Assembly: GCF_902499335.1 (NCBI RefSeq) | Contig: NZ_CABVQK010000005.1 | Location: 372,001 to 436,000 of the forward strand | Direction: 5' to 3' | Length of the DNA: 64,000 bases | Source of the DNA: Burkholderia lata | GTDB lineage: Bacteria; Pseudomonadota; Gammaproteobacteria; Burkholderiales; Burkholderiaceae | Shown here: positions 1-8,399 of the stretch, one piece after another | How positions within the stretch are numbered: the first letter of the stretch is position 1 | Layout: the number at the start of each line of letters is the position of its first letter | Notes under the pieces: generated by a model | Told to the model about the DNA's origin: nothing | Database searches by the model: none | What the model saw: the letters and a program-made list of their open reading frames with translations, nothing else | Program-made: the position numbers and the translations under genes

Positions 1-953
1 TGCCCGGCCATCGCGCTCGCGAAACAGCCGGCCACGTACACCGCGACGAAGAACGCAGACAGCGTGCCGCCGCCGATGCGCCGCATCAGTTCGAGGCTGG
101 CCGAATCGAGATCCTTGAATGCGCGCCAGTCGGGAAACACCACTTGCCCGACGTACGCGACCAGCATGAACAGCACGCCGCTCGCGAGCGTGCAGAGCAG
201 GATCGCGAGCGGCACCGTGCGCTTCGGCTCGCGCGTTTCCTCCGACAGCGTGGTGACCGCATCGAAGCCGAGGAACGACAGGCACAGGATCGCGGCCCCG
301 GCGAAGATCCCGCGCGCATCGCCCGACGACGGCAGCGCGACGGCCATCGACAACCCTTCTCCGGCCGTGACCCGCGCCGATACGATCACGAAGATCGTGA
401 TGAACACCAGCTGGCTCGCGATCAGGATCAGGTTTACGCGATTGACGAGCCGGATGCCGACGATGTTCAGCCCGGTGATCAGCACGATGCTGCCGACGAT
501 CCACACGCTGGCCGGCACCATCGGAAAAATCTGCTTCATGTAGATGCCGATCGCGAGGTAGCTGATCATCGGGATGAACAGGTAGTCCATCAGCAATGCC
601 CAGCCGACCATGAAGCCGGCCGACGTGCCGAAGTTGCGGCTCGCGAACGTATAGGCGGACCCGGCGCTCGGCATCAGCCGCGCCATGTGGCCGTAGCTGC
701 GCGCGGTGAACAGCATCGCGACCAGCGTGACCGCATACGCGGCCGTCAGGTGCCCGTTCGTCTCGCTCGTGACGAGCCCGTAGGTCGTGAACACCGTCAT
801 CGGCAGCATGTACGCGAGGCCGAAGATCACCAGCGTCGCGAGGCCGAGCAGGTGCGGCTTGCGGCGGTCGTCCGCGTCGCCGCGAAGCGCGTGCGCGCCG
901 AAGTCGTGCGTCGCGGCGGCTGATGCGTATCGGCCCGGGCTGTCGTTGTCCAT
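1..953 (-). CDS. APC-family amino acid/polyamine permease (3' end outside window)
   Basis: Inner-membrane cation-coupled permease of the APC superfamily. The reading frame starts at the ATG at 953 and runs off the left edge, so about 317 N-terminal residues are present. A short hydrophilic N-terminus is followed by successive hydrophobic helices; the first carries the G-L-A-Y-M-L-P pattern and a later one ends in the conserved loop P-S-A-G-S-A-Y-T-F. The segment with a conserved S-F-L-G-F-D followed by S-E-E-T and P-K-R-T-V-P is the usual APC helix 6-7 loop. The overall pattern resembles PuuP-type putrescine importers, but the substrate is inferred. It is divergent from an AraC regulator 250 bp away that may control it. 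A degraded PotF-like gene near 9.5 kb shows that polyamine uptake genes occur nearby. Confidence 0.85.
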   Translation of the reverse strand, partial: MDNDSPGRYASAAATHDFGAHALRGDADDRRKPHLLGLATLVIFGLAYMLPMTVFTTYGLVTSETNGHLTAAYAVTLVAMLFTARSYGHMARLMPSAGSAYTFASRNFGTSAGFMVGWALLMDYLFIPMISYLAIGIYMKQIFPMVPASVWIVGSIVLITGLNIVGIRLVNRVNLILIASQLVFITIFVIVSARVTAGEGLSMAVALPSSGDARGIFAGAAILCLSFLGFDAVTTLSEETREPKRTVPLAILLCTLASGVLFMLVAYVGQVVFPDWRAFKDLDSASLELMRRIGGGTLSAFFVAVYVAGCFASAMAG

Positions 954-1204
954 GCTGTCCTCACGTGGGTGGCGTTCACGGCTTCAACACTCGTTCGCCC
1001 GGCTCGGCCGGCGGCGGACGACTGGGAGAAAGTGTGGTGCGCCAAAAAATCGGCCACGAATGAGAAAAGCGGACGTAATCAGGGGATATTTCCGGACACG
1101 TCGCCGCGCATCGCGCCGGCGAGTCATGCATGGTGCTGTGCCGCACTGGCGTTTTGCGGACATTCCGGCTATGTTCTACTCGACCCAGTCGCCCCGTCAG
1201 CACC

Positions 1205-2299
1205 ATGGACAGCCGTTCCCATCGAAGCCAGAGCCGGGCCGAGCGCAGCCTGCGTTCGTCGCTCGGCCTCGCGCGCCCGGCCGGGCGCCAGGAGGACATT
1301 CCCGCCACCGTCCACGCGATCGCGGTCGCGCTGGACGAGTGCCGCGTGCGGCATATCGACGGTGCCGCGCTGCTCGAAGGCACGGGGCTCGGCGCGGACG
1401 AAGTCGCGTCGCCGAACCTGCACGTGAATCGCGGCCAGGAGCAGCGCTGCTTCCACAACCTGCTGCAGCGCAGCGGCGTGCCGTCGATCGGGCTGTCGAT
1501 CGGTGCGCGGCTGCACGTGTCGACGCTCGGCCTCGCCGGCTATGCGATGCTGATCAGCGGCTCGGTGATGCAGGCATTCCGGTGCATGGGGCAGTTTCCG
1601 CTGTTCATGGGGCTGTATTTCGATGTGCGTATCGATGCGCACGCAGGCGGCATGAGCGTGACGATCAGCCGCTACAACGGCGAGCCCGATCTCGAGGTGT
1701 TCCAGGTCGACATGTGCCTGTCGAGCCTGCGCCTGATCGTGTCCGATCTCGTCGGCAAGCCGGTCTGGCCCGCGCAGGTGCAGCTCGCGCGCCGCACGCC
1801 GCGCAATGCGGCCGACTACACGCGCCACTTCGGCTGCAAGATCGCGTTCAATGCGGGCGACAACCGGCTCGTGTTCACGTCGGTGAACGGCACGGAGATG
1901 CCGCTTCTCGCGAACGAAGTCAGCTTCAATGCGCTGCATGGCCAGTGCGAGGCGCTCGAACGGCAGTGGGCCGCGTCGGTCGGCACGCGCTTCGCCGATC
2001 GCGCGAAAGAGTTGATGGCGCGCGATCTCACGCGTTTCAAGTCGATGACGTCGCTCGCGAACGCGCTGCACCTGACGGAACGCACGCTGCGCCGGCGGCT
2101 CGACAAGGACGGTCTCACGTTCCAGGCGCTGCTCGACGACGTGCGCCGCGACGAGGCGGTGCGGATGCTCGACGACCCGGAGTTGACGGTCGCGGCCATT
2201 GCGGAGCGTCTCGGCTACAGCGAGCCGCGCAGCTTCCGGCATGCGTATCGGCGCTGGACCGGGCGCACGCCGCGCGCCGGCGCGGACCCTGACGCGTAG
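1205..2299 (+). CDS. AraC-family transcriptional regulator
   Basis: Cytoplasmic DNA-binding regulator of 364 residues with the OruR/ArgR-like layout: an N-terminal effector-binding region of about 200 residues (Arabinose_bd type) and a C-terminal AraC double helix-turn-helix. The second helix-turn-helix shows the family signature V-A-A-I-A-E-R-L-G-Y-S-E-P-R-S-F-x-x-A-Y-x-R-W-T-G near the end. The open frame extends upstream to 1130, but the methionine at 1205 gives the usual short N-terminus and is preferred; no strong ribosome site decides it. It is divergent from the amino-acid permease, whose expression it probably controls. The inducer is unknown. Confidence 0.88.
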   Translation: MDSRSHRSQSRAERSLRSSLGLARPAGRQEDIPATVHAIAVALDECRVRHIDGAALLEGTGLGADEVASPNLHVNRGQEQRCFHNLLQRSGVPSIGLSIGARLHVSTLGLAGYAMLISGSVMQAFRCMGQFPLFMGLYFDVRIDAHAGGMSVTISRYNGEPDLEVFQVDMCLSSLRLIVSDLVGKPVWPAQVQLARRTPRNAADYTRHFGCKIAFNAGDNRLVFTSVNGTEMPLLANEVSFNALHGQCEALERQWAASVGTRFADRAKELMARDLTRFKSMTSLANALHLTERTLRRRLDKDGLTFQALLDDVRRDEAVRMLDDPELTVAAIAERLGYSEPRSFRHAYRRWTGRTPRAGADPDA

Positions 2300-2634
2300 G
2301 GCGCAATGGGCGCTCGTTCAGAAAACCTGCAGCGGAAACCCTCACGACGAACCACGGCAAGCCGGTTTCATTGCCGGCATCCGGGCTTCCCGCACACGTC
2401 ATTCATGACCAGCGACTGTGGGGAGTCGCGCTGGACATAGCGGCAGTCATCCGAATCGACTCGCGTAGAATGCCCGCAACCATCAAGCATCAAGCCGAGC
2501 GGGCCACGCCTCCATTCCACTCGCACCGGCGCCACGCGAACAAGACAACACGAACAAGACCCGCGGCATCCGTCGACGGCGCCGCCCTGACCGGGCATGC
2601 GCCACCGCGACGATCGCCCGCCGACGACGCCTCC
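2300..2634. other. Intergenic region, no gene seen
   Basis: 335 bp between the AraC gene and the hydrolase-dikinase fusion. It stays open in the downstream frame back to 2371, but that extension is rich in Arg, His, Ala and Pro with no domain-like pattern. I read it as leader DNA rather than coding sequence. No clear terminator or riboswitch is seen. Confidence 0.5.
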
Positions 2635-5070
2635 ATGAGCAAACCGATCCTGTACCTCCTCGCCGGCAACGGCAGCGCGGCCGACTGGTGGGACGATGCA
2701 CTGCCCCACTTCCGGCATTACCGGCCCGTGCCGCTGGAACTGCCGGGCTTCGGCGACAACCCCGCGCCGCCCTGCGAAGATCTCGCCGCATATGCACAAG
2801 CGCTGCTGGACGCGACCGAGCCGGGCCACGCGATCATGGCGGTCGGCGTGAATGCGCTGCTGGTGCTGCACGCATTGCAGCGACGCCCCGGCCACTTCGG
2901 CCGCAGCGTGCTGCTCGCGCCTGTCGGTGCGTTCCTGTGGGAACGGCGCCTGCCGAAACTGATGGCGCCGAAACCGCTGCGCAAGACGATCCACTGGCTG
3001 CTCGCGCACTACCCGACGCTGTTTGCCCGCAAGTTCTCGAACCTGACCTGGACGCGGGCCCAGTACCGCCGCATGGGCGCCGGCTATGCGCGCTGCCGCG
3101 CATTCCTGCCGCACTGGGATCTCGTGCGCGCCGATACCGCGCTGCCGCTGCTCGAGTGGGTCAGCGATCGCATCGAACTCGTGTGGGGCGACCAGGACAA
3201 CGTGCTCGGCGTGCGCCAGGCCGCCGCGTGGTCGGCCATCCTCGCGCGCGCCGACCTCACCGTCACGCTGCAGGCCGGCTGGGGACACTATCCGTGGATC
3301 GATGCGCCGGCGGCATTCGTGCATTGGCTCGAAGCCGGTGAAGCCGGCTTCGTCGCGCACACCAAGGGCGGGCGCCTGGCCCTGGCCACGATGGCCGGCC
3401 TGCCCGTGCCGCCCGCGCTGTCGCTGACCCGCGCCGACGATCCGCGCCTGCCCGGCTTTCTTGCGAGCCAGCCCGACGCCGAGTGGGCGATCCGCTCGTC
3501 GAGCCACGGCGAAGACCAGGCCGATGCGGCCAACGCGGGCCTGCACACGACGTTCCTGCGCGTACCGGCGTCGCAGGCAGCCGCGCGCGTGGCCGAACTG
3601 CTCGACGGCGGCCTCGAGGAAACGGTCGTGCAGCGCTTCATCACGCCCGTGCTGTCCGGCATCGCATTCGTGCGCCATCTCGCAGTCGAAGTCGAGTGGG
3701 TGGAAGGCCACCTCGAAACGCTCGCCGACGGGCAGGCCAGCCCGCAACGCGCGATCCTGTCGCGGCTCGGCGAACCCTGGCAACGCGGCACGTTCCCGAC
3801 CGCGCACGGGCTGGGCTCGACGCAGCTGTGGACCTTCCTGCAACGCGTGCTGCGCGCGTTCCACTACGTGCCGGGCGATGTCGAATGGGCGTGGGACGGC
3901 AAGCAGCTGTGGCTGCTGCAGTACCGCCCGATCAGCAGCTACGGCTGGCACCGGCACCTGACCGCCGCAAACATCGCCGAGATCCTGCCGCCGCAGCCCA
4001 GCCGGCTGGTCGAATATGCGCAACGGCGCGCGGCCGGCAGCATTCCGGCCATCATGGCGCGCTGGGATGCACGCGTACTGCAGGACAACGAACCATTTAC
4101 CGCGCTCTATGGCGGTGCGTCGTACATCAACAACGACCTGTTCCTCGCCCGCCTCGCCGACTGGGGCGTGTCGGCCGGCAACTACAGCGGCGAGATCGGC
4201 GGCGCGACACCACCGCTGCGCTGGCGCCCGCTGCGGCTGCTGCGTTCGCTGCCGGTGTTCTGGCGCATGCTGCGCGTCGCGCGCGGGCACCTGCCGACGC
4301 TCGAGCGCGGCTTGCAGCGCTTCGACCAGGAACTCGCGACGCTCGTCGAGCGACGCGCCGACGGCCAGCAACTGGCCGACTGGTTCACGCGCTTCTACGT
4401 GTTCGTCGTGCAGGGCAACCTGTGCATCGCGTCATCGCTGGCCAGCAGCGGCGGCACACTGTGGGGCCGTCCGCCGACCGCGTACGGCCAGCTCGACGAC
4501 AGCCCGCATCGCCTGCCGTGGGAAACCGATCCGGGCACCGCACGGCCCGCGCCCACCAATCTGCCGCTGCAGGCGTTTCCCGACTGGCCATTGCCGATCC
4601 GCGTACTCCACGCGCTCGGCGCGCCCGGCATGCGCGGCTGGTATCTGCAGGTACGCGAGTGGTATCGCGACAACCTGATGCGCGTGTTCTTCCGCCTGCA
4701 TCATGCGATGCCGGCCGCCGACCGCGACGCGTGGTTCGCGCCCCATCCCGAGCGCCGCGAACGCAACGGCAGCTTCTGGCAGGACGGCAGCGAAGGCACC
4801 GACGAGGCGGCAGGGTTCATGATCTATCCGGGCCACACGCAGGGTGTGCTCGGCCACGACATCCTGCTGGAAGACACGCTCGATCCGGGCCGGCACGCGC
4901 AGTACCAGGCCGCGCGCGCCGTGATCGCGCGCATGGGCGGCCGGCTGTCGCACGGCGCGACGCTGCTGCGCGAGCTGCGCAAGCCGTCCGCCGTGCTGCC
5001 GCGCGTCGATGCCGCGTGGATCGGGCGCGAGGTGCGGCTCAGCGACGGCCGGCTGACGCTGGTCGAATAA
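2635..5070 (+). CDS. Alpha/beta-hydrolase-like, PPDK/PEP-synthase-like ATP-binding and phospho-His domain fusion
   Basis: A fusion of about 811 residues, cytoplasmic, with no signal peptide. Residues 1-235 look like an alpha/beta hydrolase: an LLAGNGS oxyanion segment, LPGFGDNP, and near the end WGDQD and GWGHYPW supplying acid and His. At the nucleophile elbow the sequence is GVNAL (residues 71-75), so Asn73 stands where Ser is expected. Residues 240-450 contain the PPDK/PEP-synthase ATP-binding hallmark IRSSSHGED (286-294). Residues 450-735 have no recognised domain. The C-terminus has the mobile phospho-His motif GGRLSHGA with His773. The order ATP-binding, middle region, His domain recalls rifampicin phosphotransferase and other dikinases that phosphorylate a small molecule with both ATP phosphates. 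Substrate unknown; the hydrolase part may bind rather than cleave. The start at 2635 is chosen because the hydrolase fold begins there. Confidence 0.75.
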   Translation: MSKPILYLLAGNGSAADWWDDALPHFRHYRPVPLELPGFGDNPAPPCEDLAAYAQALLDATEPGHAIMAVGVNALLVLHALQRRPGHFGRSVLLAPVGAFLWERRLPKLMAPKPLRKTIHWLLAHYPTLFARKFSNLTWTRAQYRRMGAGYARCRAFLPHWDLVRADTALPLLEWVSDRIELVWGDQDNVLGVRQAAAWSAILARADLTVTLQAGWGHYPWIDAPAAFVHWLEAGEAGFVAHTKGGRLALATMAGLPVPPALSLTRADDPRLPGFLASQPDAEWAIRSSSHGEDQADAANAGLHTTFLRVPASQAAARVAELLDGGLEETVVQRFITPVLSGIAFVRHLAVEVEWVEGHLETLADGQASPQRAILSRLGEPWQRGTFPTAHGLGSTQLWTFLQRVLRAFHYVPGDVEWAWDGKQLWLLQYRPISSYGWHRHLTAANIAEILPPQPSRLVEYAQRRAAGSIPAIMARWDARVLQDNEPFTALYGGASYINNDLFLARLADWGVSAGNYSGEIGGATPPLRWRPLRLLRSLPVFWRMLRVARGHLPTLERGLQRFDQELATLVERRADGQQLADWFTRFYVFVVQGNLCIASSLASSGGTLWGRPPTAYGQLDDSPHRLPWETDPGTARPAPTNLPLQAFPDWPLPIRVLHALGAPGMRGWYLQVREWYRDNLMRVFFRLHHAMPAADRDAWFAPHPERRERNGSFWQDGSEGTDEAAGFMIYPGHTQGVLGHDILLEDTLDPGRHAQYQAARAVIARMGGRLSHGATLLRELRKPSAVLPRVDAAWIGREVRLSDGRLTLVE

Positions 5071-5104
5071 GCGCCGCGCCGCTGCGGCATGCCCGAGCCG
5101 GTAC

Positions 5105-5479
5105 TCAGCGCACCGGCGTGCGGACTTTCCCGTCGACCTTCAGCGTGCGCCGGTCGTGCGCGGCTTCGTATTCGACCGTCTGCGCGGGCGTGACGGCGCC
5201 GTACGAACGGCCGTTCACATAGACGGTGCCGTCCCGCAGTTCAACCCGGTCGCCGTTGACCGTCGCGGTGGCCCGTTCGCCCTGCAGCACCGCGCCCGAA
5301 CAACCGGCGGTCGAAAAGCTGCGGACCGACGTGCCCGGCATCGCGGCGATCCCGCCCTGATCCGCCGCATGCGCCGCGCTGCAAGGCGGCGCATCCATGC
5401 TGCCGGCAGCGTGGACCGCGCCGGCGCTGATGCCGCATCCGGCAAGCAACGCAATCGTCATCGGCTTCAGATGGTTCAT
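5105..5479 (-). CDS. Small secreted protein of unknown function
   Basis: A 124-residue protein with a plausible signal peptide: basic MNHLKPM start, hydrophobic core, cleavage after AVHAA near residue 25. It is probably periplasmic. The mature part has two cysteines (about 33 and 60) that could form a disulfide, and a C-terminal half rich in beta-strand patterns (VNGDRVELRDGTVYVNGRSYG). I do not recognise a family. The open frame continues far upstream to 6202, but that part is antisense to the MarR-GNAT gene and is not coding. It converges with the fusion gene ending at 5070, only 34 bp apart. A GGTGAGCT-like sequence lies near the start and is not a strong ribosome site. Confidence 0.6.
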   Translation of the reverse strand: MNHLKPMTIALLAGCGISAGAVHAAGSMDAPPCSAAHAADQGGIAAMPGTSVRSFSTAGCSGAVLQGERATATVNGDRVELRDGTVYVNGRSYGAVTPAQTVEYEAAHDRRTLKVDGKVRTPVR

Positions 5480-5693
5480 GGTGAGCTCCGTTGTCCGCCG
5501 CCGCGGATCGATGACCGGCCGACGCCCGTGTTCGCATGACGGGCCGTCCGGATACACCCAAGTATGCGTCCGGTTCGCGGCACTCCGCCAGCCGCGCCAG
5601 TACCACTCGCCGCCGCTTTGGTTCGCTCCGGCTCCGGCCTCCGGAAACACCTCCGTCGGCATAACCCGTCCACCTGAAAATCCGCCTTGATCA

Positions 5694-5731
5694 AGTTGCG
5701 ACTCGCAACTATTATTGATTGCGATCCGCAA
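5694..5731. promoter_or_regulatory. Two palindromic operators upstream of the MarR-GNAT gene
   Basis: A perfect 8+1+8 inverted repeat, AGTTGCGACTCGCAACT, lies at 5694-5710. A second, 5+3+5 copy of the same half-site, TTGCG-ATC-CGCAA, lies at 5719-5731. The pair ends 16 bp before the ATG of the MarR-GNAT gene. Shared TTGCG half-sites in paired dyads are what a MarR-type dimer would bind, so autorepression is the simplest reading. The sequence is seen directly; the binding protein is inferred. Confidence 0.65.
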
Positions 5732-5747
5732 CCTTTTCGGGCCAACC

Positions 5748-6728
5748 ATGGACCTCATCGACGCTCCCGCCAAGCCTCGCGAAGCCACCATCCTCGAGCT
5801 GCGCGACTTTTCCCGCAAACTGGTTCGCGAGCTCGGCTTCATGCGCGCGACGCTGGCCGACAGCGACTGGGCGCCTTCGGCGGTGCACGCGATCCTCGAG
5901 ATCGGGATGGCGCCCGGCATCAACGCCCGCGACCTGGGCAACATCCTGCGGCTGGACAAATCGAACACGAGCCGGCAACTTGCGCGTCTCGAGGCGGCCG
6001 GCGTCGTGGAGCGGCGCGTGTCGAGCGACGACGCGCGCGCGACCGAGCTGTACCTGACCGCCGACGGGAAAAAGCTCCAGAAGCGAATCGACACGTTCGC
6101 GACGGACCAGGTGTCGAATGCGCTGCGCCGCATGGTGCCTGCCGACCAGCAGACGCTGCTGCGCTCGCTCGCGCTATATGCCGATGCGCTCGCGCAGGAC
6201 AACGCCGCGAAGGCGCCCGCCGCAGCACTCGATGCGCCGTCGATCCGCGAAGGCTATCAACCGGGCTGCATCGGCGATATCGCGAGCCTTCACGCGCGCT
6301 TTTATTCCGAACACTGGGGCTTCGGCGCCTTTTTTGAAAAGCGGGTGGCGACCGAACTGGCCGAGTTCGCCGGTGCGCTGCCAGCCGACGGCAAGGCGCT
6401 CTGGCTGTGCCAGGAAGACGGTCGGACACTCGCGTCGCTCGCGATCGACGGCGACCCGGCAACGCGCGTCGCGCACCTGCGCTGGTTCATCGTGAACGAC
6501 GCGCTGCGCGGGTCGGGCATCGGACGCCGGCTCATGGCGGAAGCCATGCGCTTCGTCGACGCGCAGCGGTTTCGCGAAACCTATCTGTGGACGTTCAAGG
6601 GGCTGGATTCGGCGCGCCATCTGTACGAGTCGTTCGGCTTCACGCTGACCAGCGAATCCGCGGGCACGCAATGGGGAACCGAAGTGGTCGAGCAGCGCTT
6701 CAGCCGAGCCGGGCCATCGGGCGGTTGA
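5748..6728 (+). CDS. MarR-family HTH regulator fused to GNAT N-acetyltransferase
   Basis: A 326-residue two-domain protein. Residues 1-150 form a MarR winged helix; the recognition helix and wing are visible as LDKSNTSRQLARLEAAGVVERR followed by the SSDDARATELYLTADG wing. Residues 165-326 form a GNAT acetyltransferase with the acetyl-CoA loop LRGSGIGRRLM and a C-terminal LYESFGFTL strand-helix. Such fusions are common in proteobacteria; the target amine is generally unknown. The start at 5748 is chosen because the earlier in-frame start at 5715 lies inside the operator dyad. The two palindromes just upstream suggest autoregulation. Confidence 0.9.
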   Translation: MDLIDAPAKPREATILELRDFSRKLVRELGFMRATLADSDWAPSAVHAILEIGMAPGINARDLGNILRLDKSNTSRQLARLEAAGVVERRVSSDDARATELYLTADGKKLQKRIDTFATDQVSNALRRMVPADQQTLLRSLALYADALAQDNAAKAPAAALDAPSIREGYQPGCIGDIASLHARFYSEHWGFGAFFEKRVATELAEFAGALPADGKALWLCQEDGRTLASLAIDGDPATRVAHLRWFIVNDALRGSGIGRRLMAEAMRFVDAQRFRETYLWTFKGLDSARHLYESFGFTLTSESAGTQWGTEVVEQRFSRAGPSGG

Positions 6729-6790
6729 GAGTCGGCGCGCCGTCCCGGACTCCGCTGCGACTGCCCTTCCCGCCAATCAGGACGCCCCGC

Positions 6791-6997
6791 ATGGTCGAAC
6801 GTCTCGCCGCTCTCGCGCTCTGCGCGGCCGTTGCCACGCCGGCCGATGCCGCGCCCTGCATCGACCCGATCGACCTGAAGATGACGCTATGCCTGGACGA
6901 TCCCGAACACGCATCGACGGCAGGACAGCACATGCGTTCATCGACCGAAGCTCGAAATGGGCATCAACGTCGCCGAAAAGTCAGACAAAATCGCTGA
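6791..6997 (+). CDS. Possible small exported protein, perhaps truncated
   Basis: A 68-residue frame starting 62 bp after the MarR-GNAT gene. The first 20 residues look like a signal peptide (MVERLAALALCAAVATPADA) and the mature part begins APCIDPIDLKMTLCLDDPEH with two cysteines. After about residue 42 the sequence turns into low-quality Arg/Gln-rich text, so it may be the 5' remnant of a longer gene. There is no clear ribosome site and no family is recognised. The signal peptide is the only support for it being real. Confidence 0.3.
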   Translation: MVERLAALALCAAVATPADAAPCIDPIDLKMTLCLDDPEHASTAGQHMRSSTEARNGHQRRRKVRQNR

Positions 6998-7088
6998 TCT
7001 CGTTAACCTCTAGTGCTGAAAATCCATTTACATCATAGACTTCATGTAACTGGATTTACCGAGCGGGCCAACCCCGATTTCAGCCGAT

Positions 7089-7985
7089 ATGACTACCACT
7101 CCAGATGCGGGCGAGCGATCCGACGACGAGTCGATAGAGGCTCGAATTGCCCGCGTGATGCCAACGCTGACGCCCGCACATCGGCGGGTTGCGGAGTTCG
7201 TGCGAGCGAATCTCGTTCATGCGGCCACCATGCGCATCGACGAGTTCGCCGCCGCGGTTGATGTGTCGGTGGCCACGGCCAACCGCTTCGCCCGCGCGCT
7301 TGGTTTTGACGGGTATCCGCAGTTCCGGGCGAGCCTCGTACCGGATCTCGAAGCGGTTTTCGCGCCCGTCGAACGATTGCGGAGCGCGCTCAAGTCACCG
7401 TTGCCGAAGACGAAGGTGCTCGGTTTGTCCCTGACGCGCGAGGCCGAGAACCTCGAGGCATGCATTCACGCGCTCGATCAGCATGCGGCCGAGCAGGTGG
7501 TCTCGGCGCTTGTCGGCGCAGAGCGCGTGTTCATTCTCGGATACGGTTCCAGCGGCTATCTCGCGAGCTTGATGGAGCATGGCCTGAACCCCTACTTGAA
7601 GAATGTTCAGGCGCTGTCGCTGGGAGGCGGGCCGGAACACGCGGCGCGGCGCCTGTTCGGCGTAACGGCGAACGACCTGGTCGTTGCGCTCTCGTTTCCG
7701 CGCTATGTCAGGGACACGATTACGATAGCCCGGCGTGCGCAAGAGCACGGCGCTCGGCTGGTTGCGCTGACTGACGGCCCCGCGTCGCCGTTGGCGGGAT
7801 TTTCCGACATCCTGCTGTTCATCCGTGCGAAGCGTCAGCTTACCGCGTGTTCGAACGCGACGATCCTGGCATGCATCGAGGCACTTTGCGATGCCGTGGC
7901 CAGCCGCGTTCCCAAATCCGACGCGGCATCAAAAAGGATGACCGAATTTGCATTGCCCTGGATTCATCAACCAGGGCGCAAATGA
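7089..7985 (+). CDS. RpiR/MurR-family transcriptional regulator (HTH plus SIS domain)
   Basis: A 298-residue regulator. Residues 10-85 form the RpiR helix-turn-helix (P-A-H-R-R-V-A-E-F-V-R-A-N and the recognition segment V-D-V-S-V-A-T-A-N-R-F-A-R-A-L-G-F-D-G-Y-P-Q-F). Residues 125-260 form a sugar-phosphate isomerase (SIS) domain, with the phosphosugar-binding patterns ILGYGSSGYLA and VALSFPRYVRDT. Family members sense phosphosugars or related metabolites. No metabolic gene lies directly beside it, so its target is not evident. It is followed by a long leader and an orphan response regulator on the same strand. Confidence 0.9.
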   Translation: MTTTPDAGERSDDESIEARIARVMPTLTPAHRRVAEFVRANLVHAATMRIDEFAAAVDVSVATANRFARALGFDGYPQFRASLVPDLEAVFAPVERLRSALKSPLPKTKVLGLSLTREAENLEACIHALDQHAAEQVVSALVGAERVFILGYGSSGYLASLMEHGLNPYLKNVQALSLGGGPEHAARRLFGVTANDLVVALSFPRYVRDTITIARRAQEHGARLVALTDGPASPLAGFSDILLFIRAKRQLTACSNATILACIEALCDAVASRVPKSDAASKRMTEFALPWIHQPGRK

Positions 7986-8399
7986 AACGCGAGTGACCAA
8001 TGGGATGCATGCCTGGGCCTGCTTCAACTTGATCACGCTTGCTGCGACTTCGTCGATGAAAGGAGGATGAGCGGGGAAAAGGAAACGCTGTTTTTCAAAA
8101 CTGCCAGTGCCATGACACACATCGGTGTACAACACAAAAAAACGACCGGGAGCCGTCAAGAAACTCGATTTGGAAGCCATTGCGTTCCCCGCGAGGGAAC
8201 GCTGGATGATCGTGATCACGGCATGCGTGCGTTCGAAGAGCCCCTGGCGGGACGCCAGGTGTATCAGGCGCGCAACTTATAAATTGCGCAAGTGTGCTGT
8301 GTGACTCGATGCAGGATATGTCGGTGTGTGATCCGCTCCCGCGGGGCACCCCGGTATCCACAATAGCGAGCTGCCGGTGCCGGATCGTGTGGTGATGTA
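7986..8399 (+). other. Leader region with three stem-loops, no gene seen
   Basis: 414 bp without a convincing reading frame. Three inverted repeats follow one another: GCGTTCCC-N5-GGGAACGC (8182-8202), CCTGGCG-GGA-CGCCAGG (8243-8259), and GCGCAA with TTGCGC around an AT loop (8270-8289). None is followed by a T-run, so they do not look like simple terminators. They could be part of a structured 5' leader for the response regulator, or a small RNA. This rests on pattern only. Confidence 0.35.

Noticed and set aside
2368..4371. 667-codon open frame on the minus strand
   Set aside because: It is antisense to the hydrolase-dikinase fusion, rich in Arg, Gln, Ala and His with no domain pattern; a shadow of GC-rich codons.
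5480..6202. Upstream extension of the small secreted protein on the minus strand
   Set aside because: It would cover the MarR-GNAT gene antisense and hide a good signal peptide starting at 5479.
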